Origin: Patiria miniata
Taxonomy: Eukaryota > Echinodermata > Asteroidea > Valvatida > Asterinidae
Assembly: GCF_015706575.1 (NCBI RefSeq)
Contig: NW_024037068.1
Span: forward strand, 1,612,001 to 1,676,000
Length of the DNA: 64,000 nucleotides
Reading direction: 5' to 3'
Shown here one piece after another: positions 23,991 through 59,719 of the stretch. The notes under the pieces are model-generated. The model saw nothing but the letters and a program-made list of their open reading frames with translations, was not told where the DNA came from and ran no database searches. The translations under genes were made by a program, and so were the position numbers. Positions within the stretch are counted from its first letter, which is position 1. The number at the start of each line of letters is the position of its first letter.

Positions 23991-24502
23991 TTAAAGGGAA
24001 TATCCAACATTTGCTTTTGCTGTAATTTTCAGAAAAGGATGGATTTGGGGGTTAGTATTTAAAAGCCCATATTGTTACACCGACCTGTTTGGAAAAACCA
24101 AGAACATAATTATGCTGTTCTTGTAGTCTGGTTCGCTGACCCTACTTCAGACGAAAATAAGCAATTAGTAGACATCGGGGAATTGTCAGGTCCGGGAACC
24201 AGTCTAGCTGGCTTGCACCCGTTCACGGATGTGCAACTGATTGCAAACAAAATGTGGACTCACTAAACTTGGTAAATTGGGGGCAGTATTTGAAAAAAAG
24301 TCAGTTTTTTCCAACGATGGTCGGCTGACCATCGTTGGAAATTGATACAAATTCCACTTTTCTTGAAAATGACAGCACACCATGTGCCGTGGTTTCACAG
24401 CATGCTTGAGACTGTTATTCACTTACACTCCAGAAAGGTATTTCATAAAAATGTTGTAGTTTTGTTTTTTTGATGTTTGCAAATGTTGTATACTACCTTT
24501 AA
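23991..24502 (+). mobile_element. TTAA-flanked element, copy 2
   Basis: TTAA lies at 23991-23994 and 24499-24502. The left terminus reads AGGGAATATCCAACATTTGC and the right GCAAATGTTGTATACTACCT. The internal hairpin at 24311-24338 has a fully paired 12-bp stem. Non-autonomous, same family as 1879-2407. Confidence 0.7.
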
Positions 24503-25179
24503 CTTGGGACAAGTGACTTGTGTTGGATTGCAGGGACTTGTGAGGACTAGAGACGGACTCTCGCTACAGCACAGTTATCAAGTCCACGATACGAGGTTTT
24601 ATACAGGTTCCTTTATCGGCAAGTGTAACGGAGATGTATAGCCTAGACCAATCCCATAACCTTGATGTTGAACATAAGTAAAGATTGTATTACACTTTGG
24701 GGGTGCATTCACCGACCGTTCCCGTACCCGGGCGTCGAACTGCGTCCCGTCAGCCCCAGCACCGCCTGATGCCAGCAGACATGGGGTGCAGTCCGGGTCT
24801 TAAAGTCTGCCGGGGAGATCACGGAGCTTTATAAGCCGTAAATGAATTGGGCCCGTGGCCACTCCTCACACTCAATCCGTCTCGACAGGCCACCGTCGGT
24901 CAGAATTACGGGAAAATTCGCTTCTCGTTAGAACCAAATTTACTCAGATTTTTTGGTGCACTTTCGATTGAGACGCAACCAATATTACTGAGAAAGGTTA
25001 CACATCAAATTTGTTTAATTTTATCTGTAATTCCTATTTCAAATACTCATTTCAAGTCGATTCATGAACTTTTGTATGGCGTTGATTATTATGTTTTCCG
25101 AGGTTTCAGACCATTTTGGTTTGAATCCCGAAGTACTTTTTTTTCTGCGGGCAATCGAGCGCCCTACTGAGGAAATGGC
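24503..25179. other. No gene seen
   Basis: A GC-richer section at 24715-24800 (CCCGTACCCGGGCG) is followed by AT-rich sequence. The 107-residue frame at 24847-25170 shows no recognised motif. Confidence 0.35.
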
Positions 25180-25490
25180 AGATCTAGAGGGTGGAGGGGG
25201 GGGGGGGGGGGTTGAGGGTTTGCACCCCCCGTTCAGCCAATGACAAATGATATGATACTAGTAAAATGGGAACAACAAAAATAATAAACGGAATGCTAAA
25301 GTTCCTCAATGTATTCTCAATTGCCTTAGAATGCAGGAGAAAACATCGTAGATTTCACAATTTTCCGGGGAATGTCCCCAGAACCGCCCCGTCTAGCAAG
25401 GCGTACCTCTACCAAGGCGTGCCTTATAGGTACTCCCCCTTTCACATCACCCCCCCCCGTTTCCTGAAAGCCAGATCCGCCCCTACGAGA
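25180..25490. mobile_element. G-tract MITE-like element, borders approximate
   Basis: A G run (25194-25213) near the left and CCCCCCCCCGTTTCCTGAAAG followed by CCAGATCCGCCCCT at the right match the general layout of the hAT-like G-tract elements elsewhere in the window. No target duplication was read. Confidence 0.4.
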
Positions 25491-25888
25491 TCTTCGTTTA
25501 AACGTGATAGACATGAGTAGACACTTTGTATACTTTCATTGGCACTGTTAGGTTGCCATTAGTGAGGGCGCCCTGTGCAATAAGGCCATCAGAAGGCAGA
25601 CAAACAAACTACTTCCAACACTATTAATTTACTATTTATCGTGCCAAGGCTTTGATTATTTAAAACCCTGCAGACATTGTATGTGGTTGATTAGGCATTA
25701 CCGTCAGCTCATTGACCTAATGATGAATTGAGTGGATCTAAATATAGGCCTGACTCAACCTTTCCCCTCCTGAAGATTGCATGAAGTTCAGGTTAAATAT
25801 AGGGTGAGTCTCTATTGAATATGGCTATAAAGTGTACCTTCTGGCAACCTTTTAATAATAAGACGTCTATTTCATTCAGTGGCTCACT

Positions 25889-26461
25889 TTGGGGAAGCAA
25901 GGTAATTTTTGTTTTGCTGCGTTTGAATACCTCTGTCTGGAATTGTATTGGAATTCTTTTGAGAGTAAACATTATAATCGACTGAGACTGAGTTTAAAGA
26001 CCCTTATGTTCGATCTCCCTGAGGTCAGACAACTCGACCTAGACGCTGTTCCAGTCGTCAGAAGTATACCGCCCAGACGGTCCCAGAAAATTAAAAGCCT
26101 GGATCTAAAAAAAATTAAAAAAAATACGGTTGTCCTTCTTGGCCTGTGCAATGTTTCTGATTTTAATATGAAAGACATTCAGGCTCCTTTCTCTCCTAAA
26201 TTGATTGATAAGAAATCAACATCAGTTGCGATTTGGTTTTCTTCTCTTTTAATTTTATTTATTGTCTTGGGTTACAAGAAACATGGAACAGTCGCGGAAG
26301 TGACTTTGACCAGACGTCGCAATATGGCGCTTCTGGGCGGATTAAGATACCATTTGGAGCTTAAGTCGATGCGATTTATATCTGTTAACCCGATGGCCTC
26401 CCCGTTCACCCCTCCGGCGGCTGTTTATTATTATCATTGCACCATGCAAATATATCATTGA
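25889..26461 (+). CDS. 190-residue ORF, unrecognised
   Basis: One of the longest uninterrupted frames in the window outside repeats. It is rich in Leu, Lys and Arg, with one hydrophobic stretch (AIWFSSLLILFIVLGY) near residues 114-129. I recognise no domain. Base composition does not differ clearly from the flanks and no splice signals or poly(A) signal were tied to it, so a chance frame is quite possible. An unknown lineage-specific small membrane protein is the alternative. Confidence 0.15.
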   Translation: MGKQGNFCFAAFEYLCLELYWNSFESKHYNRLRLSLKTLMFDLPEVRQLDLDAVPVVRSIPPRRSQKIKSLDLKKIKKNTVVLLGLCNVSDFNMKDIQAPFSPKLIDKKSTSVAIWFSSLLILFIVLGYKKHGTVAEVTLTRRRNMALLGGLRYHLELKSMRFISVNPMASPFTPPAAVYYYHCTMQIYH

Positions 26462-27537
26462 AGTCTTGAAGGCCCTTCGGTCCAGGGGCGTCCGATATTT
26501 AGGGCCGCGGTGCGTTGGTAGCAGCACTCAGATTTTGTTCCTGTGCCGCTGAGGGTTGGTCCAACCTCCCTCTCCGTCCTTCAATGATACAGCTCTGTTT
26601 TCCAAAGTTGAAGAACTCTAGCTACGCCTGTCTCAGCTTGATATCGCTTGCTGGACTTCAACGCGCTGTTTGGTGAATTGCACACGCAGAGTAAGCATCG
26701 TCTACCGTGTGGAATCGCCTATAGTGGAATCCCAGCCGTCGTTGGGCGTTGGTAGTCGCCCTTGTCAAGGAGGAGCAGGCTGCTTTATCGACCAGGCTGC
26801 AGAAGTGAGCACAGAACGGGATGGTTAATTTCAAACTGGGAGGAAGACCGGGAGTGCATCTGGAGTCTAGACATCATTAGAGGTCTACCAGATATACTTT
26901 ATAGACGCTTGAGAGCACCGTCAAGTATCTGTCTACTCCTCAGTGCAGTACATCTTGCATCACCATTTCTGAGGCAGTGTGCTCATGTGTGACCTGGTCA
27001 GCCTGAGCAAGAGGAGTTGTGCATGTGTGAGACAATCTCCAGGCAAGACCGACTGAGTGAAAGCAGGTGAAGAATTTGTACTGGGAGTCAATAAACTTGC
27101 GATACCCGGCATAGTGAATCTGGTGCACTATAGAAGAAGAGGTGAGGTTAGTGAGTAAAATACTTAGCAGATGATGTTTTACAGAGTTTTCAAGCAATGC
27201 AGAACATCTGTTGACTTTTATCTTATTTATGAACTTTACACCGACCTGCTTCAACTCCATGGCATTTCGTTACCCGATAAGTAGACCTACTCATACTTAT
27301 CATAGCATAGTTCCGCAACGTACTTGACAAATCAAATTGCACATGATGGTCGATATATGTTTCAGTAATATTAATCAGCTTAATAAGAAAATGGTGGCAT
27401 TGTGGAATCTGATTAATGGTGGAATTTGTGGACTTCAATTAATCTACTATTAATTGTAATATATGACTTCATTCCATGATCATAATCATTTTAATTGTGT
27501 TTTGAACTTCTTTTGTCGTTATCTTTTGTCTGCTGTT
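26462..27537. other. No gene seen
   Basis: Mixed composition without a supported gene. The frame at 26940-27260 (-) has no recognised content. Confidence 0.35.
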
Positions 27538-27720
27538 AATTCAATTCAATTCAATTTCGGTTTTATTCAAAATACCAAATAAAGAGTCCGAAGACTAAAA
27601 ATATTCAGTTTACAAGAAGTAACATCAAAAATTAAGTAATACAAATTAAAATAAGACAACTGGAAATTACAATTAAAAATGACAATCAGTAGAGGCTGCA
27701 TTCAAAAGGCTGGTCATAAA
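27538..27720 (-). mobile_element. Probable LINE 3' end with (GAATT)n tail
   Basis: On the minus strand the sequence runs through TTTGGTATTTTGAATAAAAC and ends in a run of GAATTGAATTGAATT, the short-unit 3' tail style used by CR1/L2-type LINEs. Only untranslated sequence is present, so the clade is a guess. Confidence 0.4.
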
Positions 27721-28556
27721 AGGAATTGGGGACTGTTTATAGCTAGCATTATATCTTTATGTGTTTGGCTTTCTTCAATTTTTTTGTGTGTTTTGTTTGA
27801 TTTTGCTTGATTTTTGGGGAATTTTTACAGTGTACTGGTATTCCTTGGTAATCATTTTCAGACTTCTCCTTCCATAAAATCAGCAATATTTCCACAAATT
27901 ATCTTTTGGATACCGTGCAGAGCATACAAAATAATACCATGTGTGCTCCTGTATTTTCTCAACAGAGGCTCAAGATGTAGGCCTAATTCTGTCAAGTTTA
28001 TTCTACACAATGAGACTTCACGAATTCATTGACGCTTTCATAATCTTACAAGATTTCGCACCCTTCAAGAATTAAAACCATGCGTGTGGGAACTTGTAAT
28101 ATGATTGAGTTTTCACAATTCCCACACTACTTCAACACTTACTGACCTTGCTTGGGGCTCGGCCAATAGTTTCGAGGTAAACATCGAAGGTTCTCCAAAA
28201 CTAATCAAAAATCTGCGGAGGTATTTTCTTTAATCTGATGAAAAGTGTGATCGTGCAAAGGTCGTTACAAAGTTTTGGATAATGATCAACCGAGATTGTG
28301 AAGGATATTAAATTATGAGACTTGTAGGTGTAGCGACACTGTGACTGTTACGGAACTCGCAAATGTTATTTTGAAAAGGTCAGTCACATCCCTTAGCCAG
28401 TATTATTCAATTTAAGTAAAATTTTCGTACAAAAATATTGGAAATCATGTGCTAATTCCGTCTTGAGTTTCGGTAACTAAAGTGTAAAACGACTCTTATT
28501 CCTGATCGTATTTTTAAAACTCCTTGAGAGTCAAACATTAATTTACAGTTTGCCAA

Positions 28557-29062
28557 TACGAATCAATGCAGGGTGAGTAAAAAAAAAGCGAAACCCAAAT
28601 GTTGGGACTATTGTTTTAGTGAAGTTCTGCATGTAGCACTTTGAAAATCTAGGATATGCAAGCCCAATTCATAAGCTTTCTTTTAGTACAAAGATCATTC
28701 AAATCACTTATGAACTTTTTAAGCTATGAAATTTTACATACAACCACCGTTTTAAAGTTCTGTCCACGGATCACGAAATCAATTTACACACATCCCTACG
28801 TGATTTTTTCATTTTGCTGAAAGAACACTAATACTTTCTTGTGATCCGTGGACAGAACTTTAAAACGGTGGTTGTGTTTAAAATTCCGTAACTTGAAAAA
28901 TGCATGAGTGATTTGAATGATTCTTGTACTAAAAAGAAAGTCTATGAATTGGGCTTTTGTATCCTAGATTTTTAATGGGCTACATGCAGAACTGCATTAA
29001 AACAATGGTCCTGACATTTGGGTTTCAATTTTTTTTTTATACTTACCCTGTACAAACCAATG
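28557..29062. mobile_element. 482-bp hairpin element, hAT-like flanks
   Basis: The body is 28569-29050. It begins CAGGGTGAGTA and ends TACTTACCCTG, and the two arms mirror each other for roughly 220 bp (for example ACAACCACCGTTTTAAAGTT against AACTTTAAAACGGTGGTTGT). The immediate flanks AATCAATG and AACCAATG match at 7 of 8 bases, and a further TACG/TACA lies outside them. CAGGG termini with an 8-bp duplication point to hAT. No coding capacity. Confidence 0.7.
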
Positions 29063-30116
29063 AGTTATGACAGTTGAGGAGACTTCAGGCATTTTGAGAA
29101 CGCTCAGTGGAATCATGCGACTTCCAGCAACGATGTGTTTCAAATACTTTGAAAATACTTTGTGGAATATTTTTAGTTATTTCGAAAATGCCAAATATGG
29201 CATTTTGTTTATGTTTAAAACATTAAGATTTGTCGTTCTTGGATGTCGGGAAAGCCCGTCCTTTCGTTCCATCTCCGTTGGTTAAATTAATTAAAATTAT
29301 TATTGCCGATGAACAAAAAAAATACTCTACCGATGTCTCATTTTAGGAGCTAAAATGTAGACAGTTTATTAAACGGCAAGAAAATTACGTGGCTATTGTG
29401 TACTGTATAGTGTTTTCAGAAAAAAAGTAAGTTTCATGGGGCCGTCGTCCTCCAGTTGACACTTATTTTGTTGAAATTGCACGGGATAGGTTAAGCTTTT
29501 ATTTGAATTCTTTTCTTGTAGATACGACTACCTTTAATAAGGTATTTATAAGCCTGAAATTGTATCCAGCGATATTGTTGGCACAGAGACGAATTGTGTC
29601 AACTGCACCTGCGACATGCGTATTGGTTTCTTTTGCGTCTCTATTACGGCTTGGATTACGGTTCAATCGGTGTCAACTGTAACCAATTCCGCACATCAAC
29701 GCTGACTTCAAAGCAAATTACAAGTTTAACGAGACAAAAATCAAGTTCAGATCTCCCTCTGGTGGTGACCTTAAAACACTGAGGTCAATTTTTGTCTCGA
29801 AATTTGATTACGATCGTTTCATTTCGTTAACAGTTTAAAGACAAAAACACTGCGTGATATAGTTTTGTATCCCCTGCTGCGAGGAGGCCACGAGACACGG
29901 TACAATTTCTTAAGAAAATCACGTTCACGGTGACGGGTGTAATGAGTAACGTGACAAAATGTGAATCTGCAGTATGATCTGCATGCCGTCAATTGCATAA
30001 GCCAAGTGCTGCCACATCTTGTTAACTAACTTTATGTGCTGAGCAAGAATCAGATGGCAACCATGCACAATATACAATTGGCTAATGAATGAAGTAAATA
30101 TTTTCTAGCATTGTTG
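29063..30116. other. No gene seen
   Basis: AT-rich spacer upstream of the hexamer array and of the MMP first coding exon. No motif worth naming. Confidence 0.35.
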
Positions 30117-30512
30117 TAGTCGAGTACATTTCTATGAGTACGAGTACTTTGTCATGAGTAGGAGTATGAATAAGAGTATGAGTACCATGCCAAAAAATGT
30201 ACTCATAGTAGTACTCGTACTCGTTCTTTCCACAAGTAGGAGCAAATTTGGGTCGCGTGCTTTCAACGGCTTTTTGCTATTAAACTAGGCATTAAACAAA
30301 TGCGGAAGCCTCCAAAACAGTATAAAACTAAAAACTCGTTTACTGCATGTAGCTCTCAAGTTTGTTTGTTTGTTAATTCTTGCGGGAGAACATTTGCAAA
30401 AGTACGAGTACGAGTATACTTTGTCATGAGTACGAGTACGGATAATTGTGTTCTGGCGAGTACGAGCATGAATACACTTTCATGAGTACGAGTAAGGAAA
30501 TGAGTACTTCAA
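30117..30512. repeat. Degenerate GAGTAC hexamer array
   Basis: Many copies of GAGTAC, GTACGAGTA and CATGAGTAC words occur in three clumps (30120-30235, 30400-30440, 30455-30512), interrupted by unique sequence. It lies 0.3 kb upstream of the MMP first coding exon. Confidence 0.6.
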
Positions 30513-30825
30513 CACTGCTTTTTGGGCAAGAAAATTGCGTTCACAAGTGGAAAATAGTTTCATCGGCAAAACAAACAATTCTGACTTGTTGATCGTCTGA
30601 AGAGCCATTTCTGCATTCCGCAGATAAAAGTATAGGTTTTAAAACACGAAAAATGCAGTCACAAGCAGAATGTTCCAAAACAATTCCACGTTACACCGCA
30701 AATGCATCTGATTGGCCAAAAGTGATCTCATCAACGCCCCGCATGCGCAATGTCCTCTCAGTGGCGTCCATGGACCCACAGAAGTAACAGCACAGTTCCT
30801 TCGTTGTGTTTCTTTCAGAGTAGAC

Positions 30826-54933
<24,108 letters not shown>

Positions 54934-55536
54934 CTTTTGGGATATTTTCTTTGTCTTCCATTGGTTGTTCCGCATATCTGCTCGTCCTTGATTACCGTGC
55001 ATATCATCGGCAATTAACTACACCATGTTGACTTGTATGATTATGTATGTTACCATTATGCGATCAGCAAGACGTCGTTTGGCAACAGACCGGCGGCGAT
55101 TTGAAAAAGGTGGGGCAGGGAACGGGCGTCTTCAGACAAATTAAAAAAAACTTCAAGGGGGATGATGACAACGAATTTGCCGACAGACCAATCTCTGCTG
55201 GGAGTAACCAGAACCAGTCACCACAGAAGGGCATATGCGCGTATTCCCTTATGCAATAACGCGTAATCACCAAAATGTTCCCATCAAAAGGGCATATGCA
55301 GAAAACTGCCTCTATTTTAATGAAATATTTTCGTCAGAAATTAATACAGGTTATTCCAAAACTCGTTATTGATACATGTGGCACATTTCAAAATCGTACG
55401 ATTTATAATACGCGTGGGAGAACCATAGATTCGTGGGGGAACAATAGAACCCTTCAATTCAATTTTCTTGAAAATGATTTTTTTTTGCGTCAGAACGCTC
55501 ATGCAGGGCACCCGACGATATAAACAAATCTTAGGA

Positions 55537-55542
55537 AATAAA
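55537..55542 (+). terminator. Possible MMP poly(A) signal
   Basis: First clear AATAAA downstream of the MMP stop codon, about 600 bp after it and followed by T-rich sequence. The true cleavage site is not known. Confidence 0.25.
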
Positions 55543-55879
55543 TTTAATTTTACAATTTGATGTTCAGTGACAGAAGACGGACCCGAAACTGAGCCCATGT
55601 CTTCCACGTGTCACCCAAGCCGTGTGCGTCTTTAATAATAATGGAACTTTAACCAGTGATAACGATTGGTTGCTTTATCCGGGGAAATGAAACTTCAGTA
55701 GGTGCATGGTGTTTACACAAATCAATGGCATGGTTGTTGCCGCTCTCATTGAAAAATGCAAATCAGGCCCGTTCTAGACGCCGTGCTACCGTTGATTGCC
55801 CCGAATTTGATTAGAACGAGTGCGGCAATAGCACGTTGCTGTAAACGCCGAACGGAATAGTGGAACCTGAATCTAGGGT

Positions 55880-56128
55880 ATGGGTTCGCTCGTACCCCCC
55901 GCCCTGCAAACAGGGCGCTGGTAAGGGCTGACGTCTTTTGAACACTCATTGAATAGACTTGCGTGACCTGTGACGTAGAACGCGTCACTCAAACTTCCGG
56001 TGCCCATCATGCGTAGCGCGCGCTAGCTGCATGCGAAGGTCAATCTGTACTTCCTTCACAAGGTTCTGTGAAGCTCATCATCCCTTACCAGCGCCCTGTT
56101 TGCAGGGGGGGGGGGGTACGAGCGAAGG
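55880..56128. repeat. Nested inverted repeat, arms about 47 bp
   Basis: ATGGGTTCGCTCGTACCCCC and CCCTGCAAACAGGGCGCTGG with TAAGGG on the left (55880-55926) are mirrored by CCCTTACCAGCGCCCTGTTT and a G-expanded GTACGAGCGA on the right (56082-56128). The loop is about 155 bp. Confidence 0.65.
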
Positions 56129-56516
56129 GTATGGGCTCCGTGCGCCAACTAAAGAGGGCGCCCTTTTACCTAGCAACGACACCCCATGGGCGGGACCATG
56201 GGCGGGACACATGTATTTCGCTGGTTGACGCGCGCACCCCGTCCCTTGTGTGTGACGCATGTACACGCCATAGCGGCAAGATATTGCTTTCAGGCAAGAT
56301 GGCGTCGTTCGGTCACCCAAAACTGTACTTTCTTTGCGGGGAGGGGTACTTGTGAACGGAGCGGATAAAGGGCGAGGTTAAATCAGTTCAAGCAGTTCAA
56401 TGAACTTTCAGTGTGATCTAAATTCGCGCCAGTTTCACTCCCCGTGCACGCGTGATGCGGATACGTGAGAGGGTATTGTGAGCATGCGCATTCCTTAAAA
56501 TGTTTGCCCCACTTTT

Positions 56517-56672
56517 GAATAGGCCTGAGACCTAATGACGTCACGCGTTGTTTACATGTGCACTTTCCTATGTGGCAGACGGTCCCTACTTCTTCTGGCG
56601 TCCCAACTTCGCTCCCATAGGACAGCGCATATGTAAACAAAACCATTACGTCATAAGGTCTCAGGCCTATTT
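56517..56672. repeat. Nested hairpin MITE, arms about 56 bp
   Basis: AATAGGCCTGAGACCTAATG and ACGTCA..TTGTTTACATGTGC on the left mirror GCATATGTAAACAA..TACGTCATAAGGTCTCAGGC and CTATT on the right. The loop is about 45 bp. Confidence 0.65.
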
Positions 56673-57215
56673 AATTGAGTTAGGCACGGCGTTTAGAACG
56701 GTTTCGCCAGTACTGTGTAGCGCCAGTGCATATCCGGAGGAAGGTACGCCGGACGGTTCGCGATATTTTTTTCAAGAAACTTAGGTTTCAGACTTCTTTT
56801 CTCTTCAATAAAAATAATTCTCAAAATAAATTTGGAGAAGAAAAATAGACATGAGCCAATGTCTTTCGATCACAAACTCATCCCACTAACCACCATAAAG
56901 GCTATTGGCGATATCCGTTCTTTACATTCCTTTAATTAAGCTAATCAACTAAGTAAGATGCAGTGACGTTATTGTTACTTTCTCATGAATAAACATAATA
57001 CTCCCTAGGTTACCAATAAAATGTGTACCTTCCTCCGGGTGTGATTCTGGCGGTACCCTATAAAGGGCGCGCGTTGCCGTACCGAACTCAATCCGCAGAG
57101 CCAAACGGTTCTAAAGGCCGTGCTATCGCCGTGCCATCGCCATACCGAATTCAAAAAGCCAAATAACTTGAGTTCGGCACTGCATGCAGTAACTCGGCGT
57201 CCAGAACGGGCCTAA

Positions 57216-57904
57216 TAGCCATTTTTTTGTCGCGTTCCCTGAATGTATTTTATCAATTATTAACTTTTGCATGGGATGGCGCCAGACTATTTATGCAGCC
57301 TTATTTTACTTTAAGGTTTTTTTTATCTGGCTAAAAACATTAGGGGATGTTTAATTACACGATTTAAATTATTCAATTATGTAGACTTGAATTATTTAGT
57401 AATGTACTGGCTTTCATTTCTCTTCGCAAGTTCCGAAAATGAAGATTTTACCTCATTTTCAATTCAACATGGCCGACTTGTGAATAAGGCTCATTCAATC
57501 TGGGCGTGCATGTAAATAGTTATGAGATATTTTGTACTAAAGGTATAGTCTTCCTTGCTATTAACTTCATCATAAAATTGAGAACAACATAGCGAATTTC
57601 ATCAATAAGAGTAATTCCTTGGTCCACTGTAGTTTTTTATGTCAATTATTTGTATAGGTTCATGTAGATTTTCGAAAATCCAGTTTGTACATATTGTTTT
57701 TATTGTTTAGTTTCTATTACAATATTTACACCTTTTAATTGAATAAAACACTTTCCAACAAATATGCTCATTTTGAATGTATACTGTCAACTACTTTCAG
57801 TATTCCAATTATTTGTGTATTCAGTATACCCTATAGTTTGCAAGATATAAATTTTACATGGTGAGGACGGTGACAATTTATGACACTACATACAATAATG
57901 GCAT
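57216..57904. other. No gene seen
   Basis: Strongly AT-rich spacer with no repeat or gene signal recognised. Confidence 0.4.
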
Positions 57905-58324
57905 TCATAAGGGATTGAGCTTAGCCGATTTTAACGAAGTACGTTTAAAACCGGCTATAGGGCCCTGACGCGGATAATGGCCAGAGCCGAAGTCGAGGGT
58001 CACTCTATATGGTGTTCTATATTTGCCATCTCGCATCTTGCATCTCGCATCTAGCGATAAAAATCTCGCAATATGATATCCCCCACTTAAAAAATGCCCC
58101 CACCCGTCCCCCACCAATCGACGCCCATGCTCAGGGGCATGATCGGTGCTTGGCCGCTTGCGGTACAACACGGTGAGAATGACAACCACGGCTTCGATTG
58201 TCACGATGACTAGGAAGCTAGGTGGGATTGGTTGTGTGGCTAGAGTGGGAGTTTCAGGGTTCTCAAATCTCACTCTTCCGTGAACCCGTCGATTGTCTGG
58301 TTTTTTTTTTATTTGTCGGTCCAT
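57905..58324 (-). CDS. 139-residue ORF with a membrane segment, unrecognised
   Basis: The middle part reads PPSFLVIVTIEAVVVILTVL followed by YRKRPS, which looks like a single-pass helix with a basic stop-transfer end, preceded by a Thr/Pro-rich stalk (ENPETPTLATQPIPP). That order is plausible for the end of a type I membrane protein. The C-terminal third covers repeated CATCTCGCATCT words and may not be coding. No family was recognised and no splice sites were settled. Confidence 0.22.
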   Translation of the reverse strand: MDRQIKKKPDNRRVHGRVRFENPETPTLATQPIPPSFLVIVTIEAVVVILTVLYRKRPSTDHAPEHGRRLVGDGWGHFLSGGYHIARFLSLDARCKMRDGKYRTPYRVTLDFGSGHYPRQGPIAGFKRTSLKSAKLNPL

Positions 58325-58476
58325 TGACCGTATACAATGTCGTGACTTTGATCCCTCTCACACAAGCGGCGGCCATTTTGACACTCCCTAAAAAATCCCA
58401 TTTTTTTGCAGCACACAATGTGTACATGAAAACCACTGTAACCCATTAGTCCTGGACGCGATTTGTTTTTTTTAAT

Positions 58477-58665
58477 GAAAGAATGTTGCAACCTGACGCC
58501 ACTTCAGCGGCTGTGTACAAAGTCAACGGAGAGTCAAGAACATTAGTATTTCCTAACAAAATTGGAAATGTTTCTCAGTCCCAGATGTCTTATCATCATT
58601 TTTTGCAATGAGTGACCTTCATTGAGATGAAGAAACAAAATGGCGTCAGGTTGCAACATTCTTTC
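58477..58665. mobile_element. 189-bp MITE with perfect 25-bp inverted repeat
   Basis: GAAAGAATGTTGCAACCTGA plus CGCCA at 58477-58501 is mirrored exactly at 58641-58665. The interior is unremarkable. T-rich flanks hide any target duplication. Confidence 0.65.
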
Positions 58666-58979
58666 CTTTTTGTTTTTATTTCTGGCGGTTAATTATATCC
58701 AATGTTATTTTATAGAAGGGAAAGATTGCCATAGTCAAAGAGTACAATGTTTTTGGGGATTTGAGCTTATGTTTCGGGGATTTCAGCTTGTGTTCCGAGC
58801 CCTCAAAATGATTTAAAAAGGGAAAGGAATGCATGTAAGCAAAACAGGGTAAGAAGTAAACATGTTTTTTGAGGCAGAATTTTGCTGTCAGGCTGGGGAT
58901 ATATTTCAGCAGGACCGTGCCAATGCATGGTTAGCAACTGTGTAGTTAACCCTAAAAGGGCCGGGTTACTTTGACCATC

Positions 58980-59020
58980 TCTCAGCCGGGGGGGGGGGGG
59001 GGGGGGGGGGGGGGGATTCC
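58980..59020. repeat. Long G homopolymer
   Basis: More than 30 consecutive G after CAGCC. It is the longest homopolymer in the window and probably length-uncertain in the assembly. The spacer 58670-59380 is otherwise featureless. Confidence 0.7.
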
Positions 59021-59450
59021 GCGCGGATATCCGTCTTCTTTGGGTGCATGAGAATATCTCGAAAAGTCAATGGTCAACCCACCTAATAATGAAAAGAAAA
59101 TGAAAGATTACATGATGACCATCATTTTTGTGTGCAGCTTATAACCTGTGAGAGTTTGAAGTAGGAGCATTAAGCACTGGTGTCTATTGGAATGTTAATA
59201 GGCCTACATGGTTGTGCCCATGACGCGGGGCCGACGCGCTGCAGTCAGTGGCTTCGACCTATGCTTCTACACACGACCGTGTCGCCCTCTCACACACGTG
59301 GCGGCAAATTTGAAGCTCCCAAAAAGACCCACAACGCACGGATCCGATTATAAAAATCACCGTATTTAAATAGTTTGGGAAGTACGGAAGCGTAGAAGGG
59401 CCAAAAGAAATTAAGAAAAAATTAGCTCCTATCTCGCCGCGGCGAATTAC

Positions 59451-59693
59451 TAGGGAGGTTTCGCAAGCGAACGGATACGCTTACACTTACGTTTAGCTAT
59501 CCGTATCCGTTTTTTACTTACGTGTAGCGAGCGAGATATGCGTGTCGTCTGCACGTATGACGTCATACGCCACTCACTATCCGCTAAACGTGCAGACGAC
59601 ACGCATATCTCGCTCGCTACACGTAAGTAAAAAACGGATACGGTTAGCTAAGCGTAAGTGTAAGCGTATCCGTTCGCTTGCGAAACCTCCCTA
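59451..59693. mobile_element. TA-flanked hairpin MITE, copy 1 (239 bp)
   Basis: The body is 59453-59691 with TA on both sides. The arms begin GGGAGGTTTCGCAAGCGAAC and mirror each other for about 100 bp around a short loop containing TATGACGTCATACGCCACTC. The TA target fits the Tc1/mariner superfamily. It sits inside a CGCCGCGGCG repeat unit of the foldback arm. Confidence 0.75.
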
Positions 59694-59719
59694 ATAATTA
59701 TCTCGCCGCGGCGAGTTAC

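Larger units (their letters stand above)
55763..57215. mobile_element. Harbinger-like inverted-repeat element, 1.45 kb
   Basis: The body is 55766-57212. Left GGCCCGTTCTAGACGCCG mirrors right CGGCGTCCAGAACGGGCC with one difference. The flanks are TCA and TAA, close to the 3-bp TWA target of PIF/Harbinger. Similar CGTTCTAGACGCCG words recur internally near 56690 and 57105. Two smaller hairpins are nested inside. No transposase was found; the frame at 56548-56784 is not convincing. Confidence 0.5.

Noticed and set aside
30712-30825. Alternative MMP start at the upstream in-frame ATG
   Set aside because: It would place 38 mostly polar residues before the signal peptide and crosses a strong splice acceptor.
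56548-56784. ADGPYFFWRPNF resembling a hemopexin strand
   Set aside because: The phrase falls in the loop of a hairpin MITE, has no splice sites or neighbouring blades, and the MMP gene already has four blades and a stop at 54933.
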